Positions 18,010-26,915 of a DNA stretch of 34,922 nucleotides are shown here, one piece after another; position 1 is the first letter of the stretch; every line of letters starts with the position of its first letter. The DNA comes from Rhodoferax sp. (lineage in GTDB: Bacteria > Pseudomonadota > Gammaproteobacteria > Burkholderiales > Burkholderiaceae_C): NCBI GenBank assembly GCA_026224975.1, contig JAMFRW010000302.1, positions 1 through 34,922 on the forward strand, read 5' to 3'. The notes under the pieces were generated by a model. It was not told the DNA's origin. It did not search any database and worked only from the letters and a program-made list of their open reading frames with translations. The translations under genes were made by a program, and so were the position numbers.

Positions 18010-18297
18010 TCACCCGCCGAGCGCCTCCCGCACCGCCTCCGTCGTGTTCACCGCATGCTGCGCAATCGGCGACGGGTTGAGCGCCAGGACTTCGAGACCA
18101 TAGGTGCCGGAGACGATGCGCTGGAAGGCGACTTCGACGGCGCGCACTTCGGGTGGCAGGCCTTCGACGGCTGCGACCAGGCATTCGAGCACTGAGCCCA
18201 ACCCTTCGTCCGAAAACATCGGCTCCGATTCGTGGCTCACCTCGTAGCCGAAGTCTGCGGTTTCGCCGTTGGCGTGAATGTCGATGCGCGGGATCAT
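18010..18297 (-). CDS. Small conserved-looking protein of unknown function (95 aa)
   Basis: A 95-residue acidic soluble protein beginning MIPRIDIHANGETADFGYEV, with PPEVRAVEVAFQRIVSGTYG in the middle. It has no signal peptide, TM segment or recognisable catalytic motif. The alternation of charged and hydrophobic residues suggests a small alpha/beta domain. The start at 18297 has AGGAG eight bases upstream, a strong site. It is convergent with aapM and divergent from the 120-aa gene at 18475. I do not recognise the family. Confidence 0.65.
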   Translation of the reverse strand: MIPRIDIHANGETADFGYEVSHESEPMFSDEGLGSVLECLVAAVEGLPPEVRAVEVAFQRIVSGTYGLEVLALNPSPIAQHAVNTTEAVREALGG

Positions 18298-18474
18298 GAT
18301 CTGGCTCCTGTGGCAGGGCTGCGCGCGGCGGCAGCCCGGCTGCGGATCGTAGTGCGTCGGCAGGCGCCTCGGCGGACGCCCCAGCACGCACCTTGAATCG
18401 CGCCGAATCATCGCCAAGTCCCGAACATGACGAGCCCATCGCGGGTTCGCGCAGAGAAAGCCGGAGAAAAAACG

Positions 18475-18837
18475 ATGAACACCACCCAGGGCACCACCCC
18501 GAGCGCAAGCCGCACCGTTCCCGCGCAATATGGCGTGGTGTTGGCGCTCGCGCAGCTCTTCGAGCGCATGGACAACAGCCCCGTGCCGGGCGATCCGGAG
18601 CAGTACCGGCTCGTGGCGCGCCGGCTGGCGCAGGCACTCGGCGAAGTCGAGCCGGGCGCGCCGCTGCAGGCGGTGCTCGATGCGTATCCCGCCGCCGGAG
18701 ACATCTACGAGAACTTGAACTACCAGCACGCCGGCTTGGTGCGCTCGCCGCTCGAAGCTTCGTTGAACGCCGAACTGCAGGCGTCGCAGGCGCTGACGCG
18801 CGCCAAGGGCGGCCCGGCGAAGATGCCGCGCGCCTAA
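18475..18837 (+). CDS. Small helical protein of unknown function (120 aa)
   Basis: A 120-residue protein beginning MNTTQGTTPSASRTVPAQYG, mostly helical (VVLALAQLFERMDNS, YRLVARRLAQALGE, LQAVLDAYPAAGDIYENLNY, EASLNAELQASQALTRAKGG). There is no signal peptide or TM segment. The start at 18475 has GGAG seven bases upstream. It is divergent from the 95-aa gene, and phaB follows after 219 bp. I do not recognise the family. The DPEQYRLVARRL stretch and the location near phaB do not by themselves indicate a function. Confidence 0.65.
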   Translation: MNTTQGTTPSASRTVPAQYGVVLALAQLFERMDNSPVPGDPEQYRLVARRLAQALGEVEPGAPLQAVLDAYPAAGDIYENLNYQHAGLVRSPLEASLNAELQASQALTRAKGGPAKMPRA

Positions 18838-19056
18838 GCGTCCGCCCGAACGAACGATCCCTGAACTTGCCCGTTGCCGTCCAGCGCGGCAACCTTCCGT
18901 CACACCTTCCCTGCGCTAAAACCCTGCCTCCGCGGCCCGCGAATCGTGGAATGATGCATGGGCGTCGGTGCGCTACGGCCCTTGTGGGCGTGGTTGTTGC
19001 CGATGCTCGAGCGCCAGTTGACCGGCAAAGACAATGTTCACGGAAGGAGACCGAAA

Positions 19057-19827
19057 ATGGCAGATGGATCGACAGCGGCAAAGGGCCCGCAGCGGGTGGT
19101 TCTGGTGACGGGTGGCATGGGTGGCCTGGGCGAAACGATTTCGACCAAGATGGCAGACGCCGGCTACAAGGTGGTGGTGACGTATTCACCGAGCAACACC
19201 AAATCGGCGGAGTGGATCGCCGACATGAAATCGAATGGCTACGACATCATGGCCGTGGCCTGCGATGTGGCCGACATCGATTCCTGCACCAAAGCCGTGG
19301 CCGAAGTGCATGCAAAGGCGGGCGATGTGGATGTGCTGGTGAACAACGCCGGCATCACGCGCGACATGACCTTCAAGAAGATGGACAAAGTCAATTGGGA
19401 CGCGGTCATGCGCACCAACCTCGACAGCCTCTTCAACATGAGCAAGCAGGTGGTCGACGGCATGGTCGAGCGCGGCTGGGGGCGTGTGATCAACGTGTCG
19501 TCGGTCAACGGCTCCAAAGGCGCTTTTGGCCAGACCAATTATTCGGCGGCCAAGGCCGGCGTGCACGGCTTCACCAAAGCGCTTGCGCTCGAAGTGGCCA
19601 AGAAGGGCGTGACGGTCAACACCATCTCGCCGGGTTACATCGGCACCAAGATGGTCACGGCGATCCCGAAGGAAGTGCTGGAGTCGAAGATCCTGCCGCA
19701 CATCCCGGTCGGCCGCCTTGGCAAACCGGAAGAAGTGGCCGGGCTCATCATCTACCTGGCATCCGAAGAAGCCGCGTTCGTGACTGGCGCCAACATCGCG
19801 ATCAACGGCGGCCAGCACATGCAATGA
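19057..19827 (+). CDS. phaB: Acetoacetyl-CoA reductase (NADPH), PhaB type
   Basis: A 256-residue short-chain dehydrogenase. The Rossmann cofactor loop is VLVTGGMGGLGETI (residues 16-29), the NNAGITRD motif is at 96-103, and the catalytic Ser149 lies in NVSSVNG. Tyr162-Lys166 form YxxxK in TNYSAAKAG. The sequence around FKKMDKVNWDAVMRTNLDS is characteristic of PhaB. It reduces acetoacetyl-CoA to (R)-3-hydroxybutyryl-CoA for polyhydroxybutyrate synthesis in the cytoplasm. The ATG at 19057 has GGAAGGAG about eight bases upstream, a strong SD. phaA and phaC are not in the window. A phasin-like gene starts 112 bp downstream, supporting a PHB context. An upstream in-frame ATG at 18958 would add an implausible N-terminus. 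Confidence 0.95.
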   Translation: MADGSTAAKGPQRVVLVTGGMGGLGETISTKMADAGYKVVVTYSPSNTKSAEWIADMKSNGYDIMAVACDVADIDSCTKAVAEVHAKAGDVDVLVNNAGITRDMTFKKMDKVNWDAVMRTNLDSLFNMSKQVVDGMVERGWGRVINVSSVNGSKGAFGQTNYSAAKAGVHGFTKALALEVAKKGVTVNTISPGYIGTKMVTAIPKEVLESKILPHIPVGRLGKPEEVAGLIIYLASEEAAFVTGANIAINGGQHMQ

Positions 19828-19939
19828 TCTGTCACGCCGGGATGGCGTGAACACACGGGCGGCGCGGCCGACTCATGAGCCGCGCCCCGATCGAATGCTT
19901 GCCAGAACGACCACGAACCACAGCCAACGAGGAAAAGCC

Positions 19940-20629
19940 ATGATCAAGTCGGGAATCGACCAGGAAGCACTGGTCAAGATGTTTTCGGAAGCCACCTCCA
20001 AGCAGGGCGACGCGCTGCGCAAGGCGGTGAGCGAGGCCACGCTCAAGGCGCTGCAGGGCCGCGAGCTGACGATGGAAAACATCAAGAAGGTGCTCAAGAC
20101 GGTGACGCAGGCGGCCTCGGCCGGCGCGGCGCAAAACCCGGCCGGCGGGGTCGACATCGAGGCGATGCTGAGCAAGGCGTTCGCCGGCATGGACGGCGCA
20201 TTGCTCCAGGCGGTGGAGGCCAACCACAAGGCGCTGCAGCAGTTCGTCAACCAGGGCACGGGCTTGCAGGAAGAGCAGTTGAAGTCGGCGCTGGCCAACG
20301 TCGAGAAGATGGAAGAGATGTTCTTCGCGACCGTCACCAAGGCCGCGCAATCTTCCGGCGGCGCCTTGCAAGGCCCGTGGGATCAGGTGCTGGCCTCGAT
20401 GAAGATCAAGGGCACGGAAACCGGCGCACAGGCCGCGACCACCGTCGAGGCGCTCATGGCCCAAACCCAAACCGCGCTGCGCGATGGCCGTGCCGCCAGC
20501 GTGCGCAACGCCAAGGCGATGATGGACAGCTATGCGTCGCTGGTGAGCGGCGTGCTGATCGGCATGTCCGAAGGCCTGCAATCCGGCGGCGCCGCTGCAC
20601 CTGCGGATGCCAAGCCGCGCAAGAAGTAG
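19940..20629 (+). CDS. Phasin-like helical protein (possibly DUF6781 type)
   Basis: A 229-residue, nearly all-helical protein: MIKSGIDQEALVKMFSEATS, DALRKAVSEATLKALQGREL, IKKVLKTVTQAASAGAAQ, LQAVEANHKALQQFVNQGTG and an Ala/Lys-rich C-terminal tail (AAAPADAKPRKK). There is no signal peptide. The start at 19940 has GAGGAAAAG upstream. It lies 112 bp after phaB and may be in the same operon. The pattern resembles a family I recall only as 'DUF6781', with phasin-like architecture. PHB granule association is inferred from context and helical amphipathicity, not shown. It is convergent with the kinase at 20648, whose stop is 18 bp away. Confidence 0.75.
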   Translation: MIKSGIDQEALVKMFSEATSKQGDALRKAVSEATLKALQGRELTMENIKKVLKTVTQAASAGAAQNPAGGVDIEAMLSKAFAGMDGALLQAVEANHKALQQFVNQGTGLQEEQLKSALANVEKMEEMFFATVTKAAQSSGGALQGPWDQVLASMKIKGTETGAQAATTVEALMAQTQTALRDGRAASVRNAKAMMDSYASLVSGVLIGMSEGLQSGGAAAPADAKPRKK

Positions 20630-20647
20630 ATCGCGCAAGTCGCCGCT

Positions 20648-23600
20648 TCAGGCGGCGGCGCTGGGCAGCGGTGAAAGGTAGCCGCGAAACTCCCGCTTGA
20701 CGAGGTCGTGCAGCCGCACCAGCTTCTCGGCGAGGAGCGCGGACCGGTCGAACTCCCCGGCGCCGAGGCTCGCCTCCAGCTCCCGGGCAAGATCCGACAG
20801 CGTGGTGGCGCCCAACAAGCCGGCGGTCGAAATGAGCGAATGGGCGAGCGACGCAGCCCTCACAAAATCGCCCGCGGCGATGCCCGCCTGGATCTCGGCA
20901 GACGATGCATCCTCGCTCCCGAGAAAGCGGCGCATCAAGCGCTCGTAGAGTTCGCGCTTTCCGGCGCAGCGCTGCAGGCCGAGATCGAAGGAGACAGCGG
21001 GCCGTTCGGGTGACTTCTCGCGCGACTCGGCGTTGCCTTCACCAACGCTCGCGGTCGGGAGCAGCCACTCCTCCAGCTTGCGAATCAATGCGTCCGGGTC
21101 GAACGGCTTGGTGACATAGGCGTTCATGCCGGCGGCAAGGCACTCCTCGCGATGCCGCGCAGTCGCATGCGCCGTGACGGCAATGATGGGCACCGACGCG
21201 TAGCGCGGGTCCTGGCGCATCCGCCGCGTCACCTCGAAACCATCCAGGTCGGGCATCTGCACATCCATCAGGATCACGTCGAAAACCTGTTCCATGCACT
21301 GCAGCGCCTCGCGGCCGTTGCTCGCGACGGTGATGCGCATGCCGGCCATGTCGACAAGCAGGTCGCGGGCGACGAGCTGATTGAACTCGTTGTCGTCGAC
21401 CAGCAGAACGTGGCGCCCTTCGAGCGGGCGCTGGCTGTCGGGTGCTGTGGCTGCCGATGCGTCATCACCCGCCGAAGCGCTCGCGGGGCCTGTCACGGCC
21501 TCGGTGAGAAGCTTCGACAGCGCCGCTCGGCTCACCGGCTTCTCGATGCAGCCATCGAAGCCCGCGGCCTGCGCGCGCAGCACCGCATCCTCGGCGCCAT
21601 AGGCCGCCATCAGAAAGGCGCGGGGCCGCGGCTGCCATCTGCCGAACCCGCTGCCGTCGGGCAGTTGCCAATCGATGAAAACCAGATCGAAGGGCGCGGG
21701 CGGCACCGACAGGCCGGGTTCCGACGACATGCCAGCGACCGAATCCGCAAGCACCACCTGGCAGCCCAAGGCTTCCAGCAGCTCGCCCATGGCCTCGCGG
21801 GCCGCACGATGCTCGTCGACGACGAGGGCGCGCCAGCCGCGCCACGGCTTCGGGCCCGCTTCCCTTTCGGCGTGCGCTTCGCAACGCCCGAACGGCACGG
21901 TGAAATGGAACACGCTGCCCGCACCGGGGGCACTTTCCACGCCGATGGTCCCGCCCATCAAGTCGACGAACTGCTTGCTGATCGCGAGCCCCAAGCCGGT
22001 GCCGCCGAAGGCCTTGGTGGTCGAGGCATCGGCCTGGGAAAAGGGCTGAAAAAGGCGAGCGACTTGCTCGTCGGCCAGCCCGATGCCGCTGTCGCGAACC
22101 GCGAACTTCAGCGCGCAGACCGCGGCCACATTCGGCACCTGCTCAACCGACACCACGATCTCGCCCGCGCTCGTGAACTTGATGGCGTTGGCGACGAGGT
22201 TGATGAGGATCTGGCGAACGCGCTGCGCATCTCCGACCACCGCATCGGGCACCTCGGGCGCCACGCGAATGACGAACTCGAGGCCCTGGATCCTCGCGCG
22301 GTCGCCGACCAGGGTCACCAGGCCATCGAACAGTTGCCTGACATCGAAAGCGCTCTCTTCGAGTTCCAGCTTGCCGGACTCGGCCTTCGACAGATCGAGG
22401 ATCTGGTCGATCAAGCCCAGCAAGGAATCGGCCGCGACCTTCGACTTTTCCAGGTAATTGCGCTGCTTGGGCTGCAAGGGCGTGCGCAGCGCGAGGTTCG
22501 TGAAGCCGAGGATCGCATTCATCGGCGTGCGGATCTCGTGGCTCATGTTGGCGAGAAATTCGCTCTTGGCGCGGGTTGCCGCTTGCGCCTGCTCGTTGGC
22601 AAGCGACAACTCGTGCGTTCGCGTCTTGACCATGGCTTCCAGGTTTTCCCGGTAAACAGCCAGTTCCTCGTCGGCGCTTTTTCGCTCGGTGATGTCTTCG
22701 AACACGCCGAGCACGCCGAAGATCTCGCCTTTCTGGTTCGCAAGCGGCGTTTTCGTCGTGTCCACCCACCGTCGCGTGGCGTCCGCCCGCTGAAGGGGCT
22801 CAACGATGTGCAGCTTGGTTTCACCGGTGTGCATGACGGCGAAATCGTCGGCGCGGTAGGCCTCGGCGTGCTCGCGCGGCCAGGGCAGCTCGAAATCCGT
22901 TCGCCCGATGATCTGCTGCGCGGGCAGGCCGATCGACTGTGCCGCGATGCGGTTGCAGCCAAGGTATTTGCCGGTGCGGTCTTTCCAGAAAATGGATTGC
23001 GGAACGGTGTCGAGAATCAGCCCCATCGTGGCGCGGCCCTCGCTCAGCTCCCGAAAATTCCGCACGACGATGTCATAGCCCACGACGAGTAGCACGAAGT
23101 AGGCGATGAGCCTGAAGACATGCCAGGCCCACCAGTCGGCGGCCCAGACATGCGCCGCACCCCAGAACAGGCCCGCCATGCCAAAGAGCAAGGCATGCCC
23201 GGCGAACGCCAGGTCTTCGGGCTCGGCGCGGCGGGCATAGCGCCTGAAGAAAAAGACGGAACCCGCCAGAAACCCCAGCCCGCCGATGAAGTTGGTCGCC
23301 TTCACGGCCAGAGAATAGCCCCCGGGCAGGATGGCCGCCGGCATCCGCTCTGGCCATTGCACGATGAAAAGCATGATGCCCAGGCTTCCGAGCAGAACGG
23401 CCAGCAGAATCGTCCGCGAAGCGAGCACGGACCGCGCCGGAAGCGGCAACCACACCGAGGCGAACAACAGCCCGCCGACAAGCGTCGCGCTGTGTCGAAG
23501 CCACCCCCGCCCCGGGATTTCTCCCCACGGGAGAATGCCGTGGGCCGCGTCCAGAAGACCCATGCCGAAGAGCGCGGCAATCACGAACAGCATGTGCTGC

Positions 23601-23860
23601 GGAATGTCGAGATGGCGGCTGCGAACCAGCAGCAGCCACGCCGTGAAAAAGCCGATCAGGCTGCCGACGATCTCGAGGCATTCATGCACCGGCTCCTGCA
23701 CATGGCGCGTGGGCCCGAAAACCGCATTGGCCGCAAAGATCAGCGCCAGGGGCAGCACGCCCCCGACGGCCACGCTCATCGCCATCCGCGACCGCAGGGC
23801 CGTCTTGTCATCGACGCCGGGGCCATGCGCTTTTTCAGACTCAGCTGATAGGGGCACCAT
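20648..23860 (-). CDS. MASE3-PAS hybrid sensor histidine kinase (HisKA-HATPase-REC-REC-HPt)
   Basis: A 1070-residue membrane hybrid kinase. Residues about 28-265 form a seven-helix membrane sensor of MASE3 type, with the hallmark HECLEIVGSLIGFF...SRHLDIPQHML and LLDAAHGI. A PAS domain (about 275-390, DTVPQSIFWKDRTGKYLG to FEDITERKSADE) follows, then a coiled-coil linker. HisKA has [13 protein letters not shown] (His441). The HATPase has NLVANAIKF, DSGIGLAD and [10 protein letters not shown] divergent REC1 has LVFIDWQLPDGSG (Asp730), and REC2 has VILMDVQMPDLDG (Asp866). The C-terminal HPt has LAHSLISTAGLLGA (His1007), in which the usual KG after the HxL is replaced by IS. No SD precedes the ATG at 23860; Met26 and Met28 are alternatives. 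A structured leader with a terminator-like hairpin precedes it. Confidence 0.95.
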   Translation of the reverse strand: MVPLSAESEKAHGPGVDDKTALRSRMAMSVAVGGVLPLALIFAANAVFGPTRHVQEPVHECLEIVGSLIGFFTAWLLLVRSRHLDIPQHMLFVIAALFGMGLLDAAHGILPWGEIPGRGWLRHSATLVGGLLFASVWLPLPARSVLASRTILLAVLLGSLGIMLFIVQWPERMPAAILPGGYSLAVKATNFIGGLGFLAGSVFFFRRYARRAEPEDLAFAGHALLFGMAGLFWGAAHVWAADWWAWHVFRLIAYFVLLVVGYDIVVRNFRELSEGRATMGLILDTVPQSIFWKDRTGKYLGCNRIAAQSIGLPAQQIIGRTDFELPWPREHAEAYRADDFAVMHTGETKLHIVEPLQRADATRRWVDTTKTPLANQKGEIFGVLGVFEDITERKSADEELAVYRENLEAMVKTRTHELSLANEQAQAATRAKSEFLANMSHEIRTPMNAILGFTNLALRTPLQPKQRNYLEKSKVAADSLLGLIDQILDLSKAESGKLELEESAFDVRQLFDGLVTLVGDRARIQGLEFVIRVAPEVPDAVVGDAQRVRQILINLVANAIKFTSAGEIVVSVEQVPNVAAVCALKFAVRDSGIGLADEQVARLFQPFSQADASTTKAFGGTGLGLAISKQFVDLMGGTIGVESAPGAGSVFHFTVPFGRCEAHAEREAGPKPWRGWRALVVDEHRAAREAMGELLEALGCQVVLADSVAGMSSEPGLSVPPAPFDLVFIDWQLPDGSGFGRWQPRPRAFLMAAYGAEDAVLRAQAAGFDGCIEKPVSRAALSKLLTEAVTGPASASAGDDASAATAPDSQRPLEGRHVLLVDDNEFNQLVARDLLVDMAGMRITVASNGREALQCMEQVFDVILMDVQMPDLDGFEVTRRMRQDPRYASVPIIAVTAHATARHREECLAAGMNAYVTKPFDPDALIRKLEEWLLPTASVGEGNAESREKSPERPAVSFDLGLQRCAGKRELYERLMRRFLGSEDASSAEIQAGIAAGDFVRAASLAHSLISTAGLLGATTLSDLARELEASLGAGEFDRSALLAEKLVRLHDLVKREFRGYLSPLPSAAA

Positions 23861-24101
23861 ATGTTGCCGACATGTTAGCGCCGCCCAAAAGACAAACCCC
23901 TTCGGACTTTCGACCGAAGGGGCGGGTGGCTTGCGCCACCATTTGGGGCTCCGGAGGTATGGGGTCCGGGGCTCCTATGGCGCAGGGACTGCGCCGGTTG
24001 GGGTGCCTGCATGCAGGCATCACAAAGTTAGTCCACGCGCGGGCGGCTTTCAAGGCGATCGGCCTATCGTGTGCCCTCTTGTCACACTCTCGCTTTCGTG
24101 C
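23861..24101 (-). ncRNA. Structured leader/intergenic element with terminator hairpin upstream of the MASE3 kinase
   Basis: This 241-bp region between ubiD and the kinase contains four compact dyads. Read on the minus strand they are: the 16-bp perfect palindrome TGCCTGCATGCAGGCA (24018-24003), GGCGCAG-TCC-CTGCGCC (23994-23978), GGTGGC-GCAA-GCCACC (23939-23924), and a 9-bp stem CCCCTTCGG-N8-CCGAAGGGG (23921-23896) followed by TTTGTCTTTT, which is terminator-like. The terminator ends about 26 bp before the kinase start. It may simply end the ubiD transcript, or be an attenuator or riboswitch-like leader for the kinase. I match it to no known riboswitch. A 70-codon frame (24053-23841) is open across it but has no visible SD. 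Confidence 0.45.
23886..23921 (-). terminator. Rho-independent terminator-like hairpin
   Basis: On the minus strand, a 9-bp GC-rich stem CCCCTTCGG/CCGAAGGGG with an 8-base loop is followed by TTTGTCTTTT. It lies 180 bp downstream of the ubiD stop and just before the kinase start. It is the only clear intrinsic terminator in this interval. Confidence 0.7.
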
Positions 24102-25655
24102 TCAGGCTTTCATGATGCCATCGAGCACACCGGCCACGCGCCGCTGCACCTCGGCGTCCATCGTGATCGAGCGGCCCCATTCACGGCTGGTTTCGCCGGG
24201 CCACTTGTTGGTGGCATCCAGCCCCATCTTGCCGCCCAGCCCGCTGACCGGCGAGGCGAAGTCGAGGTAGTCGATGGGTGTGTGTTCGACCAGCGTGGTG
24301 TCGCGCACCGGGTCCATGCGGGTGGTGATCGCCCAGATCACTTCCTTCCAGTCGCGGATGTTCACATCGGCATCGGTCACCACGATGAACTTGGTGTACA
24401 TGAACTGCCGCAAGAAGCTCCAGATGCCGAACATCAGCCGCTTGGCGTGACCGGGGTAGCTCTTCTTGATGCTGACGATCGCCATGCGGTAGCTGCAGCC
24501 CTCCGGCGGCAGGTAGAAGTCTTCGATCTCGGGAAACTGCTTCTGCAAAATCGGCACGAAGACTTCGTTCAACGCCACGCCCAGCACAGCCGGCTCGTCG
24601 GGCGGCTTGCCGGTGTAGGTGGAGTGGTAGATGGGGTCGCGCCGGTGCGTGAGGCGGGCGATCTCGAAGACGGGGAACCAGTCCTGCTCGTTGTAGTACC
24701 CGGTGTGGTCGCCGAACGGCCCTTCGAGCGCGTGCAGGTAGCCGTTGACCTCCTTGATCTGCACCCTGTGTTCGCTGACGCCGACGAAGCCCTTGGCAGC
24801 GACCGGAATGTGCCCTTCGAGCACGAACTCCGCACTCGCCGGCACCTGCAGCATCACGCCCGCGTCGCCCACCAAGGAATCGACCACTTCGGTACGGCTG
24901 CCGCGCAGCAGGCCGGCGAACTGGTATTCGGACAGACTGTCGGGTACGGGCGTCACGGCACCGAGGATGGTCGCCGGATCGGCGCCCAGCGCCACCGCGA
25001 TCGGGAAGGCCTCTCCCGGCTTTTGCAATGCAAAGTCTCGAAAATCCAGCGCGCCGCCGCGGTGAGCCAGCCAGCGCATGATCACCTGGCGCTTGCCGAT
25101 GACCTGCTGGCGGTAGATGCCCAGGTTCTGGCGCGCCCGGGCGTTGGCGCCGCCTTGCGGCCCGCGCGTGATGACCAGGCCCCAGGTGATCAGCGGGCCG
25201 GCATCCCCCGGCCAGCAGGTTTGCACCGGCAGCTGGCCCAGATTCACGTCGGCGCCTTCGAGTACGACCTCCTGGCAGGCCGCACGGCGCACGACAGCGG
25301 GCTTCATGTCCCACAGCGCCTTGGCCATGTGCAGCAGCTTGCCGGCGTCTTTCAGGCCCTTGGGCGGCTCCGGCTCCTTGAGGCTGGCGAGCAGGCGGCC
25401 CACGTCGCGCAGCTCGCCGACGTCGTCCGCGCCCATCCCCATGGCCACTCGTTTAGGGGTGCCGAAGAGATTCGTGAGCGCGGAAATTTTGTAACCAGTG
25501 GGGTTCTGGAACCACAGCGCCGGGCCGGCCGCTCGAAGCACGAAATCGCTCACAGCCGTCATTTCCAGCCGCGCGGAGACTGGTTCTGCCACACGTTTGA
25601 GTTCTCCGACCGCTTCCAGCCCGGCCATGAAGTCCCGCAAATCCCGGTATTTCAT
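24102..25655 (-). CDS. ubiD: 4-hydroxy-3-polyprenylbenzoate decarboxylase UbiD
   Basis: A 517-residue UbiD-family decarboxylase. It begins [20 protein letters not shown] with the classic N-terminus. Typical stretches follow: [19 protein letters not shown], the prFMN-site region [19 protein letters not shown] (Arg-rich loop), [42 protein letters not shown], the catalytic-Glu region [28 protein letters not shown] and [13 protein letters not shown] near the C-terminus. It removes the carboxylate from 4-hydroxy-3-polyprenylbenzoate in ubiquinone biosynthesis, using prenylated FMN made by UbiX (not in this window). Length is near the E. coli enzyme (497), with about 20 residues extra. It is transcribed leftward, alone. 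Confidence 0.97.
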   Translation of the reverse strand: MKYRDLRDFMAGLEAVGELKRVAEPVSARLEMTAVSDFVLRAAGPALWFQNPTGYKISALTNLFGTPKRVAMGMGADDVGELRDVGRLLASLKEPEPPKGLKDAGKLLHMAKALWDMKPAVVRRAACQEVVLEGADVNLGQLPVQTCWPGDAGPLITWGLVITRGPQGGANARARQNLGIYRQQVIGKRQVIMRWLAHRGGALDFRDFALQKPGEAFPIAVALGADPATILGAVTPVPDSLSEYQFAGLLRGSRTEVVDSLVGDAGVMLQVPASAEFVLEGHIPVAAKGFVGVSEHRVQIKEVNGYLHALEGPFGDHTGYYNEQDWFPVFEIARLTHRRDPIYHSTYTGKPPDEPAVLGVALNEVFVPILQKQFPEIEDFYLPPEGCSYRMAIVSIKKSYPGHAKRLMFGIWSFLRQFMYTKFIVVTDADVNIRDWKEVIWAITTRMDPVRDTTLVEHTPIDYLDFASPVSGLGGKMGLDATNKWPGETSREWGRSITMDAEVQRRVAGVLDGIMKA

Positions 25656-25958
25656 ACAATAAAGTAGTTAGAAACGCGTTTGATAGTCTTGACCGGTTAT
25701 GACGAGGCTTGTTAGATTCCGGCTGTCCCTGACATCCGAGTCAGGGAAAACCCGCGCGCCGCATCGAAAGGGATGATTGGAGCGCGACACCGCCCAACCC
25801 TCGAACCCGCCGGAGACGAACAGGTTTTTGCAGATCGGCGCCCCAGTCGGGCCGGTTCACTTGGCTGCCCCACAGCCAAACAATTATCGCTGCCACCCCC
25901 GCGAGCAGGCCCCTTCGGCCCGCAAACGGACCCGGTGACGCGGCGAAGAAGGAGTGAC
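25656..25958. promoter_or_regulatory. Intergenic region between ubiD and the lytic transglycosylase (about 300 bp)
   Basis: No convincing gene lies here. On the plus strand, TTGACC (25689-25694) and TAGATT (25713-25718) with an 18-bp spacer form a plausible sigma-70 promoter for the transglycosylase. A perfect hairpin CCCTGAC-ATCCGA-GTCAGGG (25727-25746) sits just after it and would lie near the 5' end of the transcript. The remaining roughly 210 bp are an unusually long leader with no structure I can name. The minus-strand ubiD promoter must also lie in this interval but has no clear hexamers. Confidence 0.4.
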
Positions 25959-26879
25959 ATGAAGGCGACACGCCAACTGGTATCGCGATTGCGCTGGGTG
26001 CGCAACGCGGCGACGCAATCTGCGTCGGTTTTTCTGAAAGACGTGGGCCACGGCCTGCTGGAAGTGAGCCACAACACCCTGGCGCTGCTGGGTCTGGTGG
26101 CGGTGGCGGCGGTGCTGTTTGCCGCAAGCCGCGCCGACATGCGGCATGCCGCCGAAACGGAAGCCCTGAGCTGGCTCCAGGCGCGGCAGGAAGCGCGTGC
26201 CGAACCCATTCCCGCCGACCAGATCCTGGCCGCCGAGCTGAGCGAACCCGATGCCATCGCCCGCGCGACCGCATCCGACCCGAAGGATCTGAACCGCCAG
26301 CAGGCCAATGTGGCGCGTTGGCTCTCACGCCGCTACAGCGTGGCGCCCGAGCCGGTGAGCCGCCTGGTGCAGGAAGCCTGGAGCGTCGGCGAACGGGCCG
26401 GGCTGGATCCGACGCTGATCTTGGCGATCATGGCGATCGAATCGCGCTTCAACCCGTTTGCGCAAAGCGCCGTGGGCGCGCAAGGGCTGATGCAGGTCAT
26501 GACCAAGGTGCACGACGACAAGTACGAAGCCTTCGGCGGCAACCACGCGGCTTTCGACCCAGTGACCAACCTGCGGGTGGGCGTGCAGGTGCTCAAGGAG
26601 TGCATCTCGCGCGCCGGCAGCCTGGAAGCGGGCCTGAAGTTCTATGTGGGCTCGGGCAACCAGGCCGAAGACGGCGGCTACGCGAGCAAGGTGCTGAGCG
26701 AGCAGGCCAGCCTGAAGCAGGTGGCTGGCGGCAAGGCCGTCTCGCCACGCTCGGCGCTGATCTCGGTGGCGGCGCCGGCCGCGGCGGTGGGCAAGGCCGA
26801 GGTGGCAGCGCCGTCCGGCACGCCGGCCAAGGCGGCGGAAGAGGCTCACATTCCGGAGCAGATCGCTCTCTTGCGTTGA
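25959..26879 (+). CDS. Membrane-anchored lytic transglycosylase (SLT domain)
   Basis: A 306-residue protein with a cytoplasmic N-terminus and a single TM helix (about 41-56, LALLGLVAVAAVLFAA), then a periplasmic linker and an SLT lysozyme-like domain (about 132-250). The catalytic Glu161 lies in ILAIMAIESRFNPFAQSAVG. GAQGLMQVMTKV and the LRVGVQVLKECISR/AGLKFYVGSGNQ stretches are typical of family 1 transglycosylases. The C-terminal tail is Ala/Pro-rich. It cleaves peptidoglycan glycan strands to 1,6-anhydromuramyl products. The start at 25959 has GAAGGAG five bases upstream; upstream codons in frame to 25773 lack family similarity. The downstream neighbour is the ZTP riboswitch of glyA. Confidence 0.92.
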   Translation: MKATRQLVSRLRWVRNAATQSASVFLKDVGHGLLEVSHNTLALLGLVAVAAVLFAASRADMRHAAETEALSWLQARQEARAEPIPADQILAAELSEPDAIARATASDPKDLNRQQANVARWLSRRYSVAPEPVSRLVQEAWSVGERAGLDPTLILAIMAIESRFNPFAQSAVGAQGLMQVMTKVHDDKYEAFGGNHAAFDPVTNLRVGVQVLKECISRAGSLEAGLKFYVGSGNQAEDGGYASKVLSEQASLKQVAGGKAVSPRSALISVAAPAAAVGKAEVAAPSGTPAKAAEEAHIPEQIALLR

Positions 26880-26915
26880 GCCTTGCGTCGAAGCCCACAC
26901 GCGTCCGCTACACTG

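Noticed and set aside
24003-24018. 16-bp palindrome as an attachment site or IS end
   Set aside because: No recombinase or flanking duplication is nearby; it fits better as one stem in a multi-stem element.
23841-24053. A 70-residue minus-strand open frame over the structured element
   Set aside because: No SD, composition follows the hairpins, and it overlaps the kinase start. Recorded as a possibility only.
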